A stretch of DNA of 64,000 nucleotides from Mucilaginibacter sp. SJ (GTDB lineage Bacteria > Bacteroidota > Bacteroidia > Sphingobacteriales > Sphingobacteriaceae): positions 3,720,001 to 3,784,000 of the forward strand of contig NZ_CP118631.1 of assembly GCF_028993635.1 (NCBI RefSeq). The letters are read 5' to 3'. Both the position numbers and the translations under genes were made by a program. Below the pieces are notes generated by a model that was not told the origin of the DNA, did no database searches, and saw only the letters and a list, made by a program, of their open reading frames with translations. Of this stretch, positions 43,963 through 52,293 are shown one piece after another. The first letter of the stretch is position 1. Every line of letters starts with the position of its first letter.

Positions 43963-44483
43963 TTACATCACATCCATATAATGTATTAACCAATCAAACT
44001 TTTTATCCTCCTGCCCGTAAAACGAACATGATGAAAAGTAATAGTTATTTGGATCATCAGTTAAATTCCAATGTGCCTGTAATGGGTTGAGGTGAATGTA
44101 ATCCAGCTTTTGCTCTAACATTTTCCGATCAAACACCCTTATGGGCAACGAGTTGGTTTGCCAAAACAGGTAGTTTCTGTTTTTAAATCCGTCTTAAACT
44201 TTACCAGTAAAGGGTTATCTGTCGCTCGCAACTCATGCAAAAACTGATGCCCCGTAAACTTCATAAAACTGGCAAATGGCTTTTCTTTGCCATTCATTTG
44301 CGATCCGGATCAAATCAAGTGGATGTGATTTGGCATGATTACAAAGCCATAAATTTCTATTTTCTTTTGCTTAACGAGATGAATCAGGCTATTTAAAACA
44401 ATGTGTTTAAACTTATCGGATTGAAGCAGTGGAATCCACTTGTTGATTGTCGCGGTATAAAAATAGATCTCATCAAATTCCAT
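43963..44483 (-). pseudogene. RAYT-type (REP-associated tyrosine transposase) pseudogene
   Basis: Minus-strand reading begins MEFDEIYFYTATINKWIPLL and shows GFVIMPNHIHLI with the HUH motif, then FMKFTGHQFLHELRATDNPL and KLDYIHLNPLQAHWNL with the likely catalytic Tyr. Two defects break it: a TGA at 44310-44312, right after the HUH motif, where the family usually has Trp, and a one-base deletion in an A-run at about 44180-44184. The total length of 521 bases is one short of an intact 522-base frame. This is a RAYT of the IS200-like Y1 family. Confidence 0.88.
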
Positions 44484-44520
44484 TAAATAAACTTAATAAG
44501 AATTAGGGAATAATTGTATT

Positions 44521-44595
44521 TCAGGCATGTTGTCGTAAGGATACGACGGATATTATAAGCAGTAAAACACCGAAAACAATAAATATTCTTTTCAT
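44521..44595 (-). pseudogene. truncated signal-peptide-like reading frame
   Basis: 24 codons: MKRIFIVFGVLLLIISVVSL followed by RQHA and a stop. It has a convincing signal peptide but no mature protein, and its last codons run into REP palindrome 4 (44529-44549). It looks like a gene start cut by the repeat. Confidence 0.4.
44529..44549 (+). repeat. REP palindrome 4
   Basis: GTTGTCGTAAGGATACGACG followed by G; imperfect relative of the other three. It lies on the other side of the RAYT pseudogene, so REPs flank it on both sides. Confidence 0.65.
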
Positions 44596-44637
44596 CGAAA
44601 TACAGGCCACTTAAATATTACTGTTCAACCTATAACA

Positions 44638-44668
44638 ATAAAGCTACCGATTTTCAAAGGTAGCTTTA
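44638..44668 (-). terminator. intrinsic terminator of the lipoprotein gene
   Basis: On the minus strand AAAGCTACC and GGTAGCTTT form the stem with a short T-run. Confidence 0.8.
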
Positions 44669-44692
44669 CTATAAAATAAGTCTCTCTGTAAA

Positions 44693-45193
44693 TTAATAAA
44701 CCGCTAAGCTGTAATTAAGCGTTTGTCCTTCTTCCAAAAACAAATTCGGCGCTTTTGCTTTATCCGAATCGTTGATAACGCCGTCGTTATTGGTATCTTT
44801 AAATTTCACTGAACCGATGGTCGCTGCAGGTGTTTGTTTAGGGCTGCTGTCAATATCGGCCTGGGTTTTAAAAATACCTATCGGAATCAGTCCGTTGTAA
44901 TAGCTTTTCTGGGTTCCCTTTTCAGCAACAATGTAATACTCTCCTATATAGTCAACTACTGCAGTCGCTTTCCCTGACGCATCTGTAGTAAGTGTATATG
45001 AAGGTGCTTCCCCGGTATTGGGTTTATTTACACCATCATACAGTTTTACTGTTGCACCTGCCGATGCAGCGCCGGTTTGGCCATCAGTTATGGTAATAGC
45101 AACGGTTGAAGTACCTGGCCCTTTTTTATCACATGAAGAAAACAAAAACGATGCTGCTATGCAGCCTGATAAAAGTAAAGATGTATATTTCAT
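44693..45193 (-). CDS. lipoprotein with carboxypeptidase-regulatory-like and EF-hand-like segments
   Basis: 166-residue lipoprotein with lipobox FLFSSC near residue 20. The mature part includes a beta-sandwich-like stretch (VAITITDGQTGAASAGATVKLYDG, then TTDASGKATAVVDYIGEYYIVAEKG) as in carboxypeptidase regulatory domains. A Ca-binding-like loop DTNNDGVINDSD is near 135. Function is unknown. It is a single-gene unit closed by a terminator. Confidence 0.75.
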   Translation of the reverse strand: MKYTSLLLSGCIAASFLFSSCDKKGPGTSTVAITITDGQTGAASAGATVKLYDGVNKPNTGEAPSYTLTTDASGKATAVVDYIGEYYIVAEKGTQKSYYNGLIPIGIFKTQADIDSSPKQTPAATIGSVKFKDTNNDGVINDSDKAKAPNLFLEEGQTLNYSLAVY

Positions 45194-45308
45194 AAATCCT
45201 AAAACGAAACAAGGGAGCTATTGTTTTAATCAGTTGTTAAAAAAATTACCCGTAATGTACTATGCCTCAATAGCAACTGTCACATTTCCTGTTCTGGTAT
45301 GCTTATTC

Positions 45309-45848
45309 CTATCCTACTTTTTTATAAATATCCTTTAAATTACGCCCCAATTCTTTATAATCGAGACCATAACCTATCACAAACTCATTTTCAATTTCAA
45401 AGCCCACATACTTAAGTTCTTCGATCTTTTTTTGCAGGGAAGCAGGTTTTAATAATAACGAGCATAGCCTCAATGAGGCAGGCTCCCTTTCTTTCAATTT
45501 CTGGATTAGATAGTGAGCCGTATTGCCCGTATCAACAATATCTTCAATAATAAGTACATCGCGGCCCTTAATATCAACCGTTAAATCAATATCTTCCCGT
45601 ATTTTTAGCGTACTGGAGGTGCCGCCATAGTATGATGCTAATTTGGTGAAGTTAATTTCGCAGGGAATGCTCACTTGTTTGATCAGGTCGGCTGTAAAAA
45701 GAAAGCTGCCGCTGAGTACCCCTATAAAAACGGGTACGCTATTATTATAATCTTCATTTAATTGTATGCCAATGGCTTTAACACGTTCTTCAATTTTTTC
45801 GGCAGTTAGTAGTATCTCAAATTCCAGATCGGCTATTTGTTTTGTCAT
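45309..45848 (-). CDS. hpt: hypoxanthine phosphoribosyltransferase
   Basis: 179-residue purine salvage enzyme converting hypoxanthine or guanine and PRPP to nucleotides. The PRPP loop is VLIIEDIVDTGNTAHYL (about 97-113). FIGVLSGSFLFTADLIKQV and YYGGTSSTLKIRED are typical. Length fits the family. The gene is divergent from the M16 peptidase gene. Confidence 0.95.
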   Translation of the reverse strand: MTKQIADLEFEILLTAEKIEERVKAIGIQLNEDYNNSVPVFIGVLSGSFLFTADLIKQVSIPCEINFTKLASYYGGTSSTLKIREDIDLTVDIKGRDVLIIEDIVDTGNTAHYLIQKLKEREPASLRLCSLLLKPASLQKKIEELKYVGFEIENEFVIGYGLDYKELGRNLKDIYKKVG

Positions 45849-45981
45849 TTGGTTTAGTTTGTTTTTTAAAGGCAGTATAGTTCCGCCGTTTACATTTAAC
45901 CCCGGCGAAATTTGATTTTAAGCGCCTAAAATACTATTAATCACTTACAATAGCGTGAAAAATAATTGTGACATATAAGCT

Positions 45982-45989
45982 TATCTTTG
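45982..45989 (+). promoter_or_regulatory. -7 box of the M16 peptidase promoter
   Basis: TATCTTTG matches TAnnTTTG and ends 7 bases before the ATG at 45997. Confidence 0.5.
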
Positions 45990-45996
45990 CAGCCGA

Positions 45997-47229
45997 ATGA
46001 TTGACTATCAACTTTATACTTTGCCTAATGGTATCCGCATACTGTATAAGTACTGGCCATCGGCAATTACACATTGCTGCTTTATTGTAAACGCGGGATC
46101 GCGCGATGAAGCTCCGGGACAGGAAGGCCTTGCCCATTTTATTGAGCACCTGCTGTTTAAAGAAACCGAACGCCGTAACACCAGCCAAATCCTCAACAGG
46201 CTTGAGCTTGTTGGCGCCGATCTTAACGCTTATACCACTAAGGAATATACCTGCATCCACGCATCATTGCTTAACCAGCATCTTGACCGCACTATGGATC
46301 TTTTTGAGGATATATTATTTCATTCCACGTTCCCGGATGATGAACAGGAGAAAGAGCGCGGTGTCATTTTAGATGAAATAGCCTCCTATCTTGATCAGCC
46401 GGAAGAAGCCATACAGGATGATTTTGAAGAGCTGCTGTTTAAGGAGCACCCTATGGGGCAAAACATTTTAGGGACGCCCGAAACCGTTGGCAGGCTTAAC
46501 GGGGACGACATCCGGGGGTTTATAGCGGCAAACTATAATACAACCGAAATGATCTTTGCTATACACGGCAATTATGAGTTCAGGAAACTGGTGGCCATGT
46601 CTGAAAAGTATTTCGGCCATGTGCCTTTAAATGAGCTTCAAAAAAATCGGGTAAAGCCCGTACAAAGTACGGGTAGTGTCCATATCGTTAACAAACCTAT
46701 CTCACAAACGCACTGTATTATAGGCACACAGGCTTATTCATTGTCGCATGAGCATAAATGGGGCTTATTATTGCTTAACAATCTCCTGGGCGGGGTGGGC
46801 ATGAGCAGCAGGCTCAACCTCGAGATCAGGGAAAAACATGGTATAGCATATACCGTCGAATCAAATTACACGCCTTTAACTGATACCGGCATCTTCTCTG
46901 TTTACTTTGGTACCGATACCGAAAAAGCGAACAAAGCTTCAAAACTCATTCATAAGGAGCTGAAAAAGCTGCGTGAACAAAAGCTGGGCACATTGCAATT
47001 GCACCAGGCCCGGCAAAAGTTTATCGGGCAAATAGCATTAGCGGAAGAAAACCGCATGAGCCTCATTATTGCCATGGCCAAAAGCATGATTGATTTTAAC
47101 CGTGTTGACACACTCGAAGAGATCTTTGCAAAAATTAACCAGGTAAGTGCCGAGCAATTACTGACCATTAGCAATGAAATTTTTGATAATAACCGCTTGA
47201 TCACTTTGCTATTTGAGCCTAAGCAATAA
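45997..47229 (+). CDS. M16-family zinc metallopeptidase
   Basis: 410 residues with an inverted zinc motif HFIEH at 47-51 and the distal Glu in EYTCIHAS or a nearby Glu (ERGVILDEIASYLD). The two halves with a connecting segment are typical of mitochondrial processing peptidase-like M16 proteins. Cytoplasmic, without a signal peptide. The next gene def begins 17 bases after its stop and the two may form an operon. Confidence 0.93.
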   Translation: MIDYQLYTLPNGIRILYKYWPSAITHCCFIVNAGSRDEAPGQEGLAHFIEHLLFKETERRNTSQILNRLELVGADLNAYTTKEYTCIHASLLNQHLDRTMDLFEDILFHSTFPDDEQEKERGVILDEIASYLDQPEEAIQDDFEELLFKEHPMGQNILGTPETVGRLNGDDIRGFIAANYNTTEMIFAIHGNYEFRKLVAMSEKYFGHVPLNELQKNRVKPVQSTGSVHIVNKPISQTHCIIGTQAYSLSHEHKWGLLLLNNLLGGVGMSSRLNLEIREKHGIAYTVESNYTPLTDTGIFSVYFGTDTEKANKASKLIHKELKKLREQKLGTLQLHQARQKFIGQIALAEENRMSLIIAMAKSMIDFNRVDTLEEIFAKINQVSAEQLLTISNEIFDNNRLITLLFEPKQ

Positions 47230-47246
47230 TCCTTTATTTTTGCAAG

Positions 47247-47819
47247 ATGAAGTATCCTATCATTGCCTACGGTGATCCTGTTTTAAGAAAGAAAGCAACA
47301 GCTATTGAGCCCGACGAGTATCCGCATATAAAAGAACTGGTTGAAAATATGTTTGAAACCATGTACGCGGCCCGTGGTGTTGGCCTGGCAGCGCCGCAGG
47401 TAGGCATGTCAATGCGTTTATTTGTTGTGGATGCCACCCCCTTTGATGATGACGAACCGGAACTGAAAGATTTCAAAAAAGCGTTCATCAATGCTACCAT
47501 ACTGGAAGAAACCGGTGAGGAATGGGGTTTTAACGAAGGCTGCCTGAGCATTCCGGATATCCGCGAGGATGTATACCGCAAGCCGGTTGTACGCATGTCA
47601 TATTATGATGCAGACTGGAAACACCATGAAGAAACTTTTAAGGGCATGGCCGCACGTGTTATCCAGCATGAATATGACCATATTGAAGGCAAACTGTTTA
47701 CCGATAAGCTAAGCCCGCTGCGTAAACGGCTTATCGAAAAGAAACTTAACGATATTTCAAAAGGCATGGTTGATGTTGATTATAAAATGAAGTTTCCCAA
47801 CATTAAAAAAGGAAGATAA
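47247..47819 (+). CDS. def: peptide deformylase
   Basis: 190-residue metalloenzyme that removes the formyl group from nascent proteins. All three motifs are present: GVGLAAPQVG at about 45-54, EGCLSIPD near 99-106 and the metal site HEYDHIEG near 145. A TATTTTTG box at 47235-47242 suggests an additional start inside the operon. A short terminator follows the stop. Confidence 0.97.
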   Translation: MKYPIIAYGDPVLRKKATAIEPDEYPHIKELVENMFETMYAARGVGLAAPQVGMSMRLFVVDATPFDDDEPELKDFKKAFINATILEETGEEWGFNEGCLSIPDIREDVYRKPVVRMSYYDADWKHHEETFKGMAARVIQHEYDHIEGKLFTDKLSPLRKRLIEKKLNDISKGMVDVDYKMKFPNIKKGR

Positions 47820-47842
47820 TTCTTTACCCAAAGCATATGAAG

Positions 47843-47866
47843 AGCCGCTACACAGCGGCTTTTTCT
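47843..47866 (+). terminator. intrinsic terminator of def
   Basis: AGCCGCT and AGCGGCT form a 7-bp stem around ACAC, followed by TTTTCTTTTT. Confidence 0.85.
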
Positions 47867-48014
47867 TTTTGTATGTTTTTATAAATATTTAACTACGCCT
47901 GTAAAAATTACAATACTATACCACTGCATTAAACCAATCGGCGTAATTTCGGTCTTTGTTTTGGCATTTTTAATGCGTTATATTTACACAACCAATCATA
48001 AAAATCATAAACCA

Positions 48015-48899
48015 ATGACTACCAGACGATCTTTTCTAAAAACTTCGGCGCTACTTTCAGCAGGCCTGTTGGCAGCTCCTAATTTGTTTGCATATGATAA
48101 AAAATATATAGGCTTACAATTATATACTGTGCGTGATGCAATGGCTGCCGACCCTGTTGCTGCATTGGCAAAGGTTGCCAAAACAGGTTTCACATCTGTT
48201 GAAGGTGCAACTTATACCGGTACCGAATTGTTTTATGGCATGCGCCCCGGCGATTTTGCAAATGTTTTAAAACAAAACGGCCTCATCATGCCAAGCGCGC
48301 ATTACCGTTTAGGCGAAGAGCTGGTTAACGGCGAACAACAAAAAGGAACCATCATGAACGACTGGAAAAAAGCCGTTGATGACGCTGCCGAAGCCGGTGT
48401 GCAATACATGGTTTGCGCATATCTTTCACAATCTGAGCGCGGCAATCTTGACCATTATAAAAACGTGGCCAATATGCTTGATATAGCCGGCGAAACCTGT
48501 AAAGGCGCAGGTATCCAGCTTTGCTATCATAACCACGACTTTGAATTTATACAGGAAAACGGTAAATACCCATACGAGATCCTTTTGGAGAACACCGATA
48601 AAAACCTGGTAAAAATGGAAATGGACCTGTATTGGGTTAATAAAGCAAACCAGGATCCAATCGCCCTTATTGATAAACACCCGGGCCGTTTCCCGCTGTG
48701 GCATGTTAAGGATATGGACAAAACCCCTGAAAAGAAATTTACTGAAGTTGGAAACGGGGTTATCGACTTTAAAAAGATCTTTACCCAGGCTAAAAAATCG
48801 GGCCTCAAATATTTCTTTGTTGAGCAGGATGTTTGCCCGGGCGATCCGTTTGTGAGCATTGCACAAAGTATCAGCTATATTAAAAAGAACCTGGTGTAA
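48015..48899 (+). CDS. sugar phosphate isomerase/epimerase-like protein, Tat-exported
   Basis: 294 residues starting from the ATG at 48015. The twin-arginine signal TTRRSFLKTSALLSAGLLAA is followed by a TIM-barrel of the xylose isomerase-like superfamily (YIGLQLYTVRDAMAADP, AGIQLCYHNHDFEFIQ, MEMDLYWVNKANQ, WHVKDMDKTP). Metal ligands Glu/His/Asp are visible in those segments. Family members are often sugar isomerases or epimerases of unknown substrate. Terminated by the hairpin at 48923. Confidence 0.9.
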   Translation: MTTRRSFLKTSALLSAGLLAAPNLFAYDKKYIGLQLYTVRDAMAADPVAALAKVAKTGFTSVEGATYTGTELFYGMRPGDFANVLKQNGLIMPSAHYRLGEELVNGEQQKGTIMNDWKKAVDDAAEAGVQYMVCAYLSQSERGNLDHYKNVANMLDIAGETCKGAGIQLCYHNHDFEFIQENGKYPYEILLENTDKNLVKMEMDLYWVNKANQDPIALIDKHPGRFPLWHVKDMDKTPEKKFTEVGNGVIDFKKIFTQAKKSGLKYFFVEQDVCPGDPFVSIAQSISYIKKNLV

Positions 48900-48922
48900 T
48901 ATTGCTTTTACACTGATATCCT

Positions 48923-48960
48923 GAAGGCCTGCATTTAAAACAAATGGCAGGCCTTTTTTA
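48923..48960 (+). terminator. intrinsic terminator of the isomerase-like gene
   Basis: AAGGCCTGC and GCAGGCCTT form the stem, followed by TTTTTAT. Confidence 0.88.
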
Positions 48961-49007
48961 TTCTACAAGGGCAAATTGATTTATAACACATTTAACGGCA
49001 AAGGAAA

Positions 49008-49136
49008 ATGAGCGCAACCATAATCAAATACCTCATAGTCATTTTGATGGCTTCGCTTCTTTTTGCCTGTGTTGCTGAAGCGCAAACCGATAAACAGCCG
49101 CTTCAGGTTACACAGCGGCATGTTACCTGCCTTTAA
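49008..49136 (+). CDS. small secreted peptide, possible remnant
   Basis: 42 codons, with AAAGGA upstream of the ATG. Signal peptide IKYLIVILMASLLFACVAEAQ is convincing, but the mature part is only TDKQPLQVTQRHVTCL. It could be a tiny secreted peptide or the truncated start of a longer protein. No related gene is recognised. Confidence 0.4.
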   Translation: MSATIIKYLIVILMASLLFACVAEAQTDKQPLQVTQRHVTCL

Positions 49137-49157
49137 AGGTTGGGCGGGACCTGAAGC

Positions 49158-50525
49158 TCAATGATGAGCGGTTCTCTTTTTGCCCCTGTTCCTACGCTCC
49201 CTGAACCGGTTAAAGAAAATAAAAGCCAGCAAACAAAGCACACAACCGCAAATGCCATTCAGGCGCAGGCCATAATCGTTGCCCGGGTCTTTTCCGTAAA
49301 TGGTTAAAAACGCAAACAATGCAATACCCAGTGTTTGGCCCAGTTTTACAAACAGGTATTTAACCGCAAAAAACATCCCCTCGCGATTCTCGCCGGTACG
49401 TTTAGCCTCGTTCTGTGCTATTTCGGCAAGTATTGCATTGGGCAAAATACCCAGCGAGGCCAGCGGAAACGATGCACTGATAACCAGCGTATAGATTTGC
49501 ACCTGCGGTGTAAATGGAAGTTTGCCCAGGAAAAATATCGCTACAAAAATTAAACTCAGTAACCCGAACGAAAAAAGCACAATAGGTTTTTTGCCGATCT
49601 TTTGCGACAGGTAATTAACCAGCGGATAAAACAGCAGTGATACCAATACCATAGTAGCCATAAGCTCCCCGCCCATAGACTCGGGCAGATTTAATAACGA
49701 TTTTAAAAAAAACAGTAAGCCGCTTGATATGATGCTTAATGCCATATAGTACGAAAAATCGGATATCAGGTAATATTTGAAATTCCGGTTTTGAAAGGTT
49801 TTTTGAATAGCCGGCAGCAGCGACAAATGCGAGGGGTGACCGTTTGAATACCGTTTTTCGTCAATAGCGAATACAGGTACGAGCATTACCAGCCCGGCAA
49901 ATATGGCCAGCCCCCAAATGGTGTACTGTACGGAGGTATCGCGATTGGGGATACCGGCAAAGCGTTGTACCCAGTCGGCAAAGTTATTGACCATGGCCGA
50001 TAGGATAATCCCTATTACAAAACCCACCTGCTGTAATGATGAAAGCTTAACCCTTTCGCTACCCGTGCGTGTAAGCTCGGGCAGCAGGGCGTTGTACGGG
50101 ATAATATAGGCCGTAGCGCCCATAAAAAAACAGATGAGCGTAAAGGTAAGCCAGTAAGCGTTATGGATACTTTCGCCTTTTACCATGGGGTAAAAGGTTA
50201 ATCCGCAAAATAAAGCGGCAGGTAAAACAGCCCATTGCATAAAAGGGATGCGCCGCCCACGACGGTTTTCGCTTTTATCACTTAGCGAAGCAATAAAAGG
50301 ATCAAAAAAAGCATCCACCAACCGCCCGGATGCTGTGATTACCGACATGATATTGAACAGGCCAAAAAGCAGCAATTGAGGTACCAGCGTAGTAAGCCCG
50401 GCATTGTTTGGCGGCAGGTAAAAGTAAGGCAGCATCACAATGATAATATTGGTCATGATGCTCCATCCTATCATTCCGCAGGCATAAGCAAGCTGTTTGG
50501 AAAGTGGTAGTTTATTGGCCGGCAT
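49158..50525 (-). CDS. GPH-type sugar:cation symporter (MFS)
   Basis: 455-residue transporter with about 12 membrane helices. Marks of the glycoside-pentoside-hexuronide family: YACGMIGWSIMTNIIIVMLPYFYLPPN, RLVDAFFDPFIASLSDKSENRRGRRIPFMQW and RTGSERVKLSSLQQVGFVIG. It probably imports a sugar or oligosaccharide with cations. It is on the opposite strand from the isomerase-like gene, and the two may serve the same sugar route (inference). Confidence 0.9.
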   Translation of the reverse strand: MPANKLPLSKQLAYACGMIGWSIMTNIIIVMLPYFYLPPNNAGLTTLVPQLLLFGLFNIMSVITASGRLVDAFFDPFIASLSDKSENRRGRRIPFMQWAVLPAALFCGLTFYPMVKGESIHNAYWLTFTLICFFMGATAYIIPYNALLPELTRTGSERVKLSSLQQVGFVIGIILSAMVNNFADWVQRFAGIPNRDTSVQYTIWGLAIFAGLVMLVPVFAIDEKRYSNGHPSHLSLLPAIQKTFQNRNFKYYLISDFSYYMALSIISSGLLFFLKSLLNLPESMGGELMATMVLVSLLFYPLVNYLSQKIGKKPIVLFSFGLLSLIFVAIFFLGKLPFTPQVQIYTLVISASFPLASLGILPNAILAEIAQNEAKRTGENREGMFFAVKYLFVKLGQTLGIALFAFLTIYGKDPGNDYGLRLNGICGCVLCLLAFIFFNRFRERRNRGKKRTAHH

Positions 50526-50578
50526 TTAATGCAATATGCAAATATTACATCAATATATAATGGCGGTTTACCATGCGG

Positions 50579-50754
50579 ATTGAAAAACAATAAATAAAAA
50601 ATTTTCACACTAATTTTTACGTATTAATCGAATTACACGAATTGAATCAATTTAAGATTCGTGTAATTCGATTAATTGTGAAGAGCTTGCAAAGCATTTG
50701 TGTAGAAATTTTCAGTATGAGATTAGTAAAACAGATGGAATTATTTTAAACGCG
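50579..50754 (-). repeat. AT-rich palindromic element, empty copy B
   Basis: Reverse complement of element A (36248-36423) with few mismatches over about 176 bases. Shared pieces include TTAATCGAATTACACGAAT, CTTTGCAAGCT and ACGTAAAAATTAGTGTGAAA. It separates the MFS gene from the molybdoenzyme gene and overlaps no gene. Confidence 0.88.
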
Positions 50755-50772
50755 ACTTCCCTGACCTGTTCT

Positions 50773-51582
50773 TTACAACCCTGCATAATAATCATAACCC
50801 TGTTCGGCCCAGTAATCCCGGGGGCGGTTATTGCTGAAAGTAATGCTGCCTATCCGTTTCAGGTTTTTGATGCCATATTTTACAGGAATAATGAGCCTTA
50901 GCGGTGCGCCATGCTTTGGAGGTAAGGGTTTTTCGTTAACCTCATAGGCCAGCAGGGTTTGCGGGTGCATAGCGCTTGGCATGTCAACGCCCACGTAATA
51001 TTCCTTGTCGGGCGTTTCCATGCCAACATACTCAAACCGGGTTTCGGCATCAAGCTTAAAGTGAGCTATAAAATCGCTGAATTTTACACCGCCCCAGTGC
51101 GAAATCTGGTCCCAGCCCTCTACGCACTTAAAATCATAAATAATCTCCGTTTTAGGGAGCTTTCTTATTTCGTCAATACCGATATTCAAAACCTCACCGC
51201 TTTGTTTTTTTACCGACAATTTCCAGTTGTCTACATCAATCAAACCCTCCGAGCCTATATCACTGTTATGACGCACTACTTTGGCGGCCATTTCTTTAGG
51301 ATAAGTTTTAACCCGGTTTTTATTGCTGTATAGCTGGCGAACCACCTTTTCATTGGCATTAAGCACCGCACGCAATGGCTTGTGGGCATCTCCTGTTATG
51401 CCCGGCACCTCATTGGGTGAAGTATACAACCAGCGCCAGCCGCCATATGCGGCACCTCCCAATACCAGGAAGCTGCCGAAGGAGATAAAATTGCGACGGC
51501 TGATCTTTTGCTCAACGGTAAGCTCCTTTTTGGGGCCTTTATTTTTGCTGAAAACCTTATTCAGTTTTTTCGTTAGTTTCAT
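50773..51582 (-). CDS. molybdopterin-dependent oxidoreductase, MsrP/YedY-like
   Basis: 269-residue sulfite oxidase-fold molybdoenzyme. The Tat-like signal EQKISRRNFISFGSFLVLGG sends it to the periplasm. The Mo-binding Cys is in YDFKCVEGWDQ; other family stretches are GGVKFSDFI and KHGAPLRLIIPVKYGIKNLK. It probably reduces oxidised methionine in envelope proteins, as MsrP does, with the adjacent cytochrome b as electron source. The ATG at 51582 overlaps the end of the cytochrome gene by 26 bases. Substrate is inferred from the family. Confidence 0.88.
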   Translation of the reverse strand: MKLTKKLNKVFSKNKGPKKELTVEQKISRRNFISFGSFLVLGGAAYGGWRWLYTSPNEVPGITGDAHKPLRAVLNANEKVVRQLYSNKNRVKTYPKEMAAKVVRHNSDIGSEGLIDVDNWKLSVKKQSGEVLNIGIDEIRKLPKTEIIYDFKCVEGWDQISHWGGVKFSDFIAHFKLDAETRFEYVGMETPDKEYYVGVDMPSAMHPQTLLAYEVNEKPLPPKHGAPLRLIIPVKYGIKNLKRIGSITFSNNRPRDYWAEQGYDYYAGL

Positions 51583-52264
51583 CGTTTTGAATTTGAATAG
51601 CGGGCAGTGGTTTTTCATCTATTACCTCAAACCCCGAGATAACCGATCTGAAGTTGTTCCAGCCGGCAAGTATTACCTGAACAACATGCACCAGGAAAAA
51701 CAATACATAACCAATGGTGAGCACAAAATGCCAGATGCGGGCCAAATGGTAACCTCCGCAAATCCAGGCCAGGTAATTAAATTGCACCGGCTTATAAATA
51801 GCCAGTCCTGTTATCAGCGAGCCAAAGCCCATGACAATAATTGCTGTGTAGGCAATGCGCTGGGCTGCGTTGTATTTATTTTGAGGGGGAGCCATTTTGC
51901 GGATATGCAGGTCGTGCAAAACCACCAGCCAGGCTTCTTTAAACGAGTGCCGGTTTGGCACCAGCTCCCTCCACTGGCCCGATATTATGGTATATGTAAC
52001 ATACAGAAAGCCGTTCAGCGCAAAAAACCACATAAACAAAAAATGGAAAGCCATACCCTCGGCCAGCCGCCGGGGAATGTGCAGCGCATCATAAAAGCCC
52101 TGCGGAAAAAAGCGAATAAAAGTAACACCGAAGAGCGTGAAAGTGTAAGTATCATTGGCCCAGTAAATGAGTAGTCCGCTCCAGATCATGATGGTAAGGA
52201 TGGGAAAGTTTACCCAATGCGTCCAGCGCATTAACAGCGGGTGTTTCTCTTTAATTATCTTCAT
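51557..52264 (-). CDS. cytochrome b561-like membrane protein
   Basis: 235-residue membrane protein with four or five helices and conserved heme-ligand histidines (RWTHWVN near 13-19, LHIPRRLAEGMAFHFLF near 90, HLARIWHFVLTIGYVLFFLVHVVQV near 180-200). It fits the cytochrome b561/Ni-hydrogenase-type b family. Its position between the molybdoenzyme and DUF1223 genes suggests it feeds electrons to the molybdoenzyme. E. coli uses a different heme protein (MsrQ) for that job, so this pairing is an inference. Confidence 0.88.
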   Translation of the reverse strand: MKIIKEKHPLLMRWTHWVNFPILTIMIWSGLLIYWANDTYTFTLFGVTFIRFFPQGFYDALHIPRRLAEGMAFHFLFMWFFALNGFLYVTYTIISGQWRELVPNRHSFKEAWLVVLHDLHIRKMAPPQNKYNAAQRIAYTAIIVMGFGSLITGLAIYKPVQFNYLAWICGGYHLARIWHFVLTIGYVLFFLVHVVQVILAGWNNFRSVISGFEVIDEKPLPAIQIQNDETNEKTE

Positions 52265-52293
52265 CTAAATGCTCTTAATGCCATTCAACACAA

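Larger units (their letters stand above)
43781..44692. other. decayed RAYT/REP region between mfd and a lipoprotein gene
   Basis: Holds four REP-type palindromes, a broken IS200-like RAYT transposase on the minus strand and a 24-codon remnant frame. No intact gene was found. Confidence 0.7.

Noticed and set aside
50698..50901. 67-codon frame overlapping the end of the molybdoenzyme gene
   Set aside because: It is on the opposite strand, mostly repeat, with no protein features.
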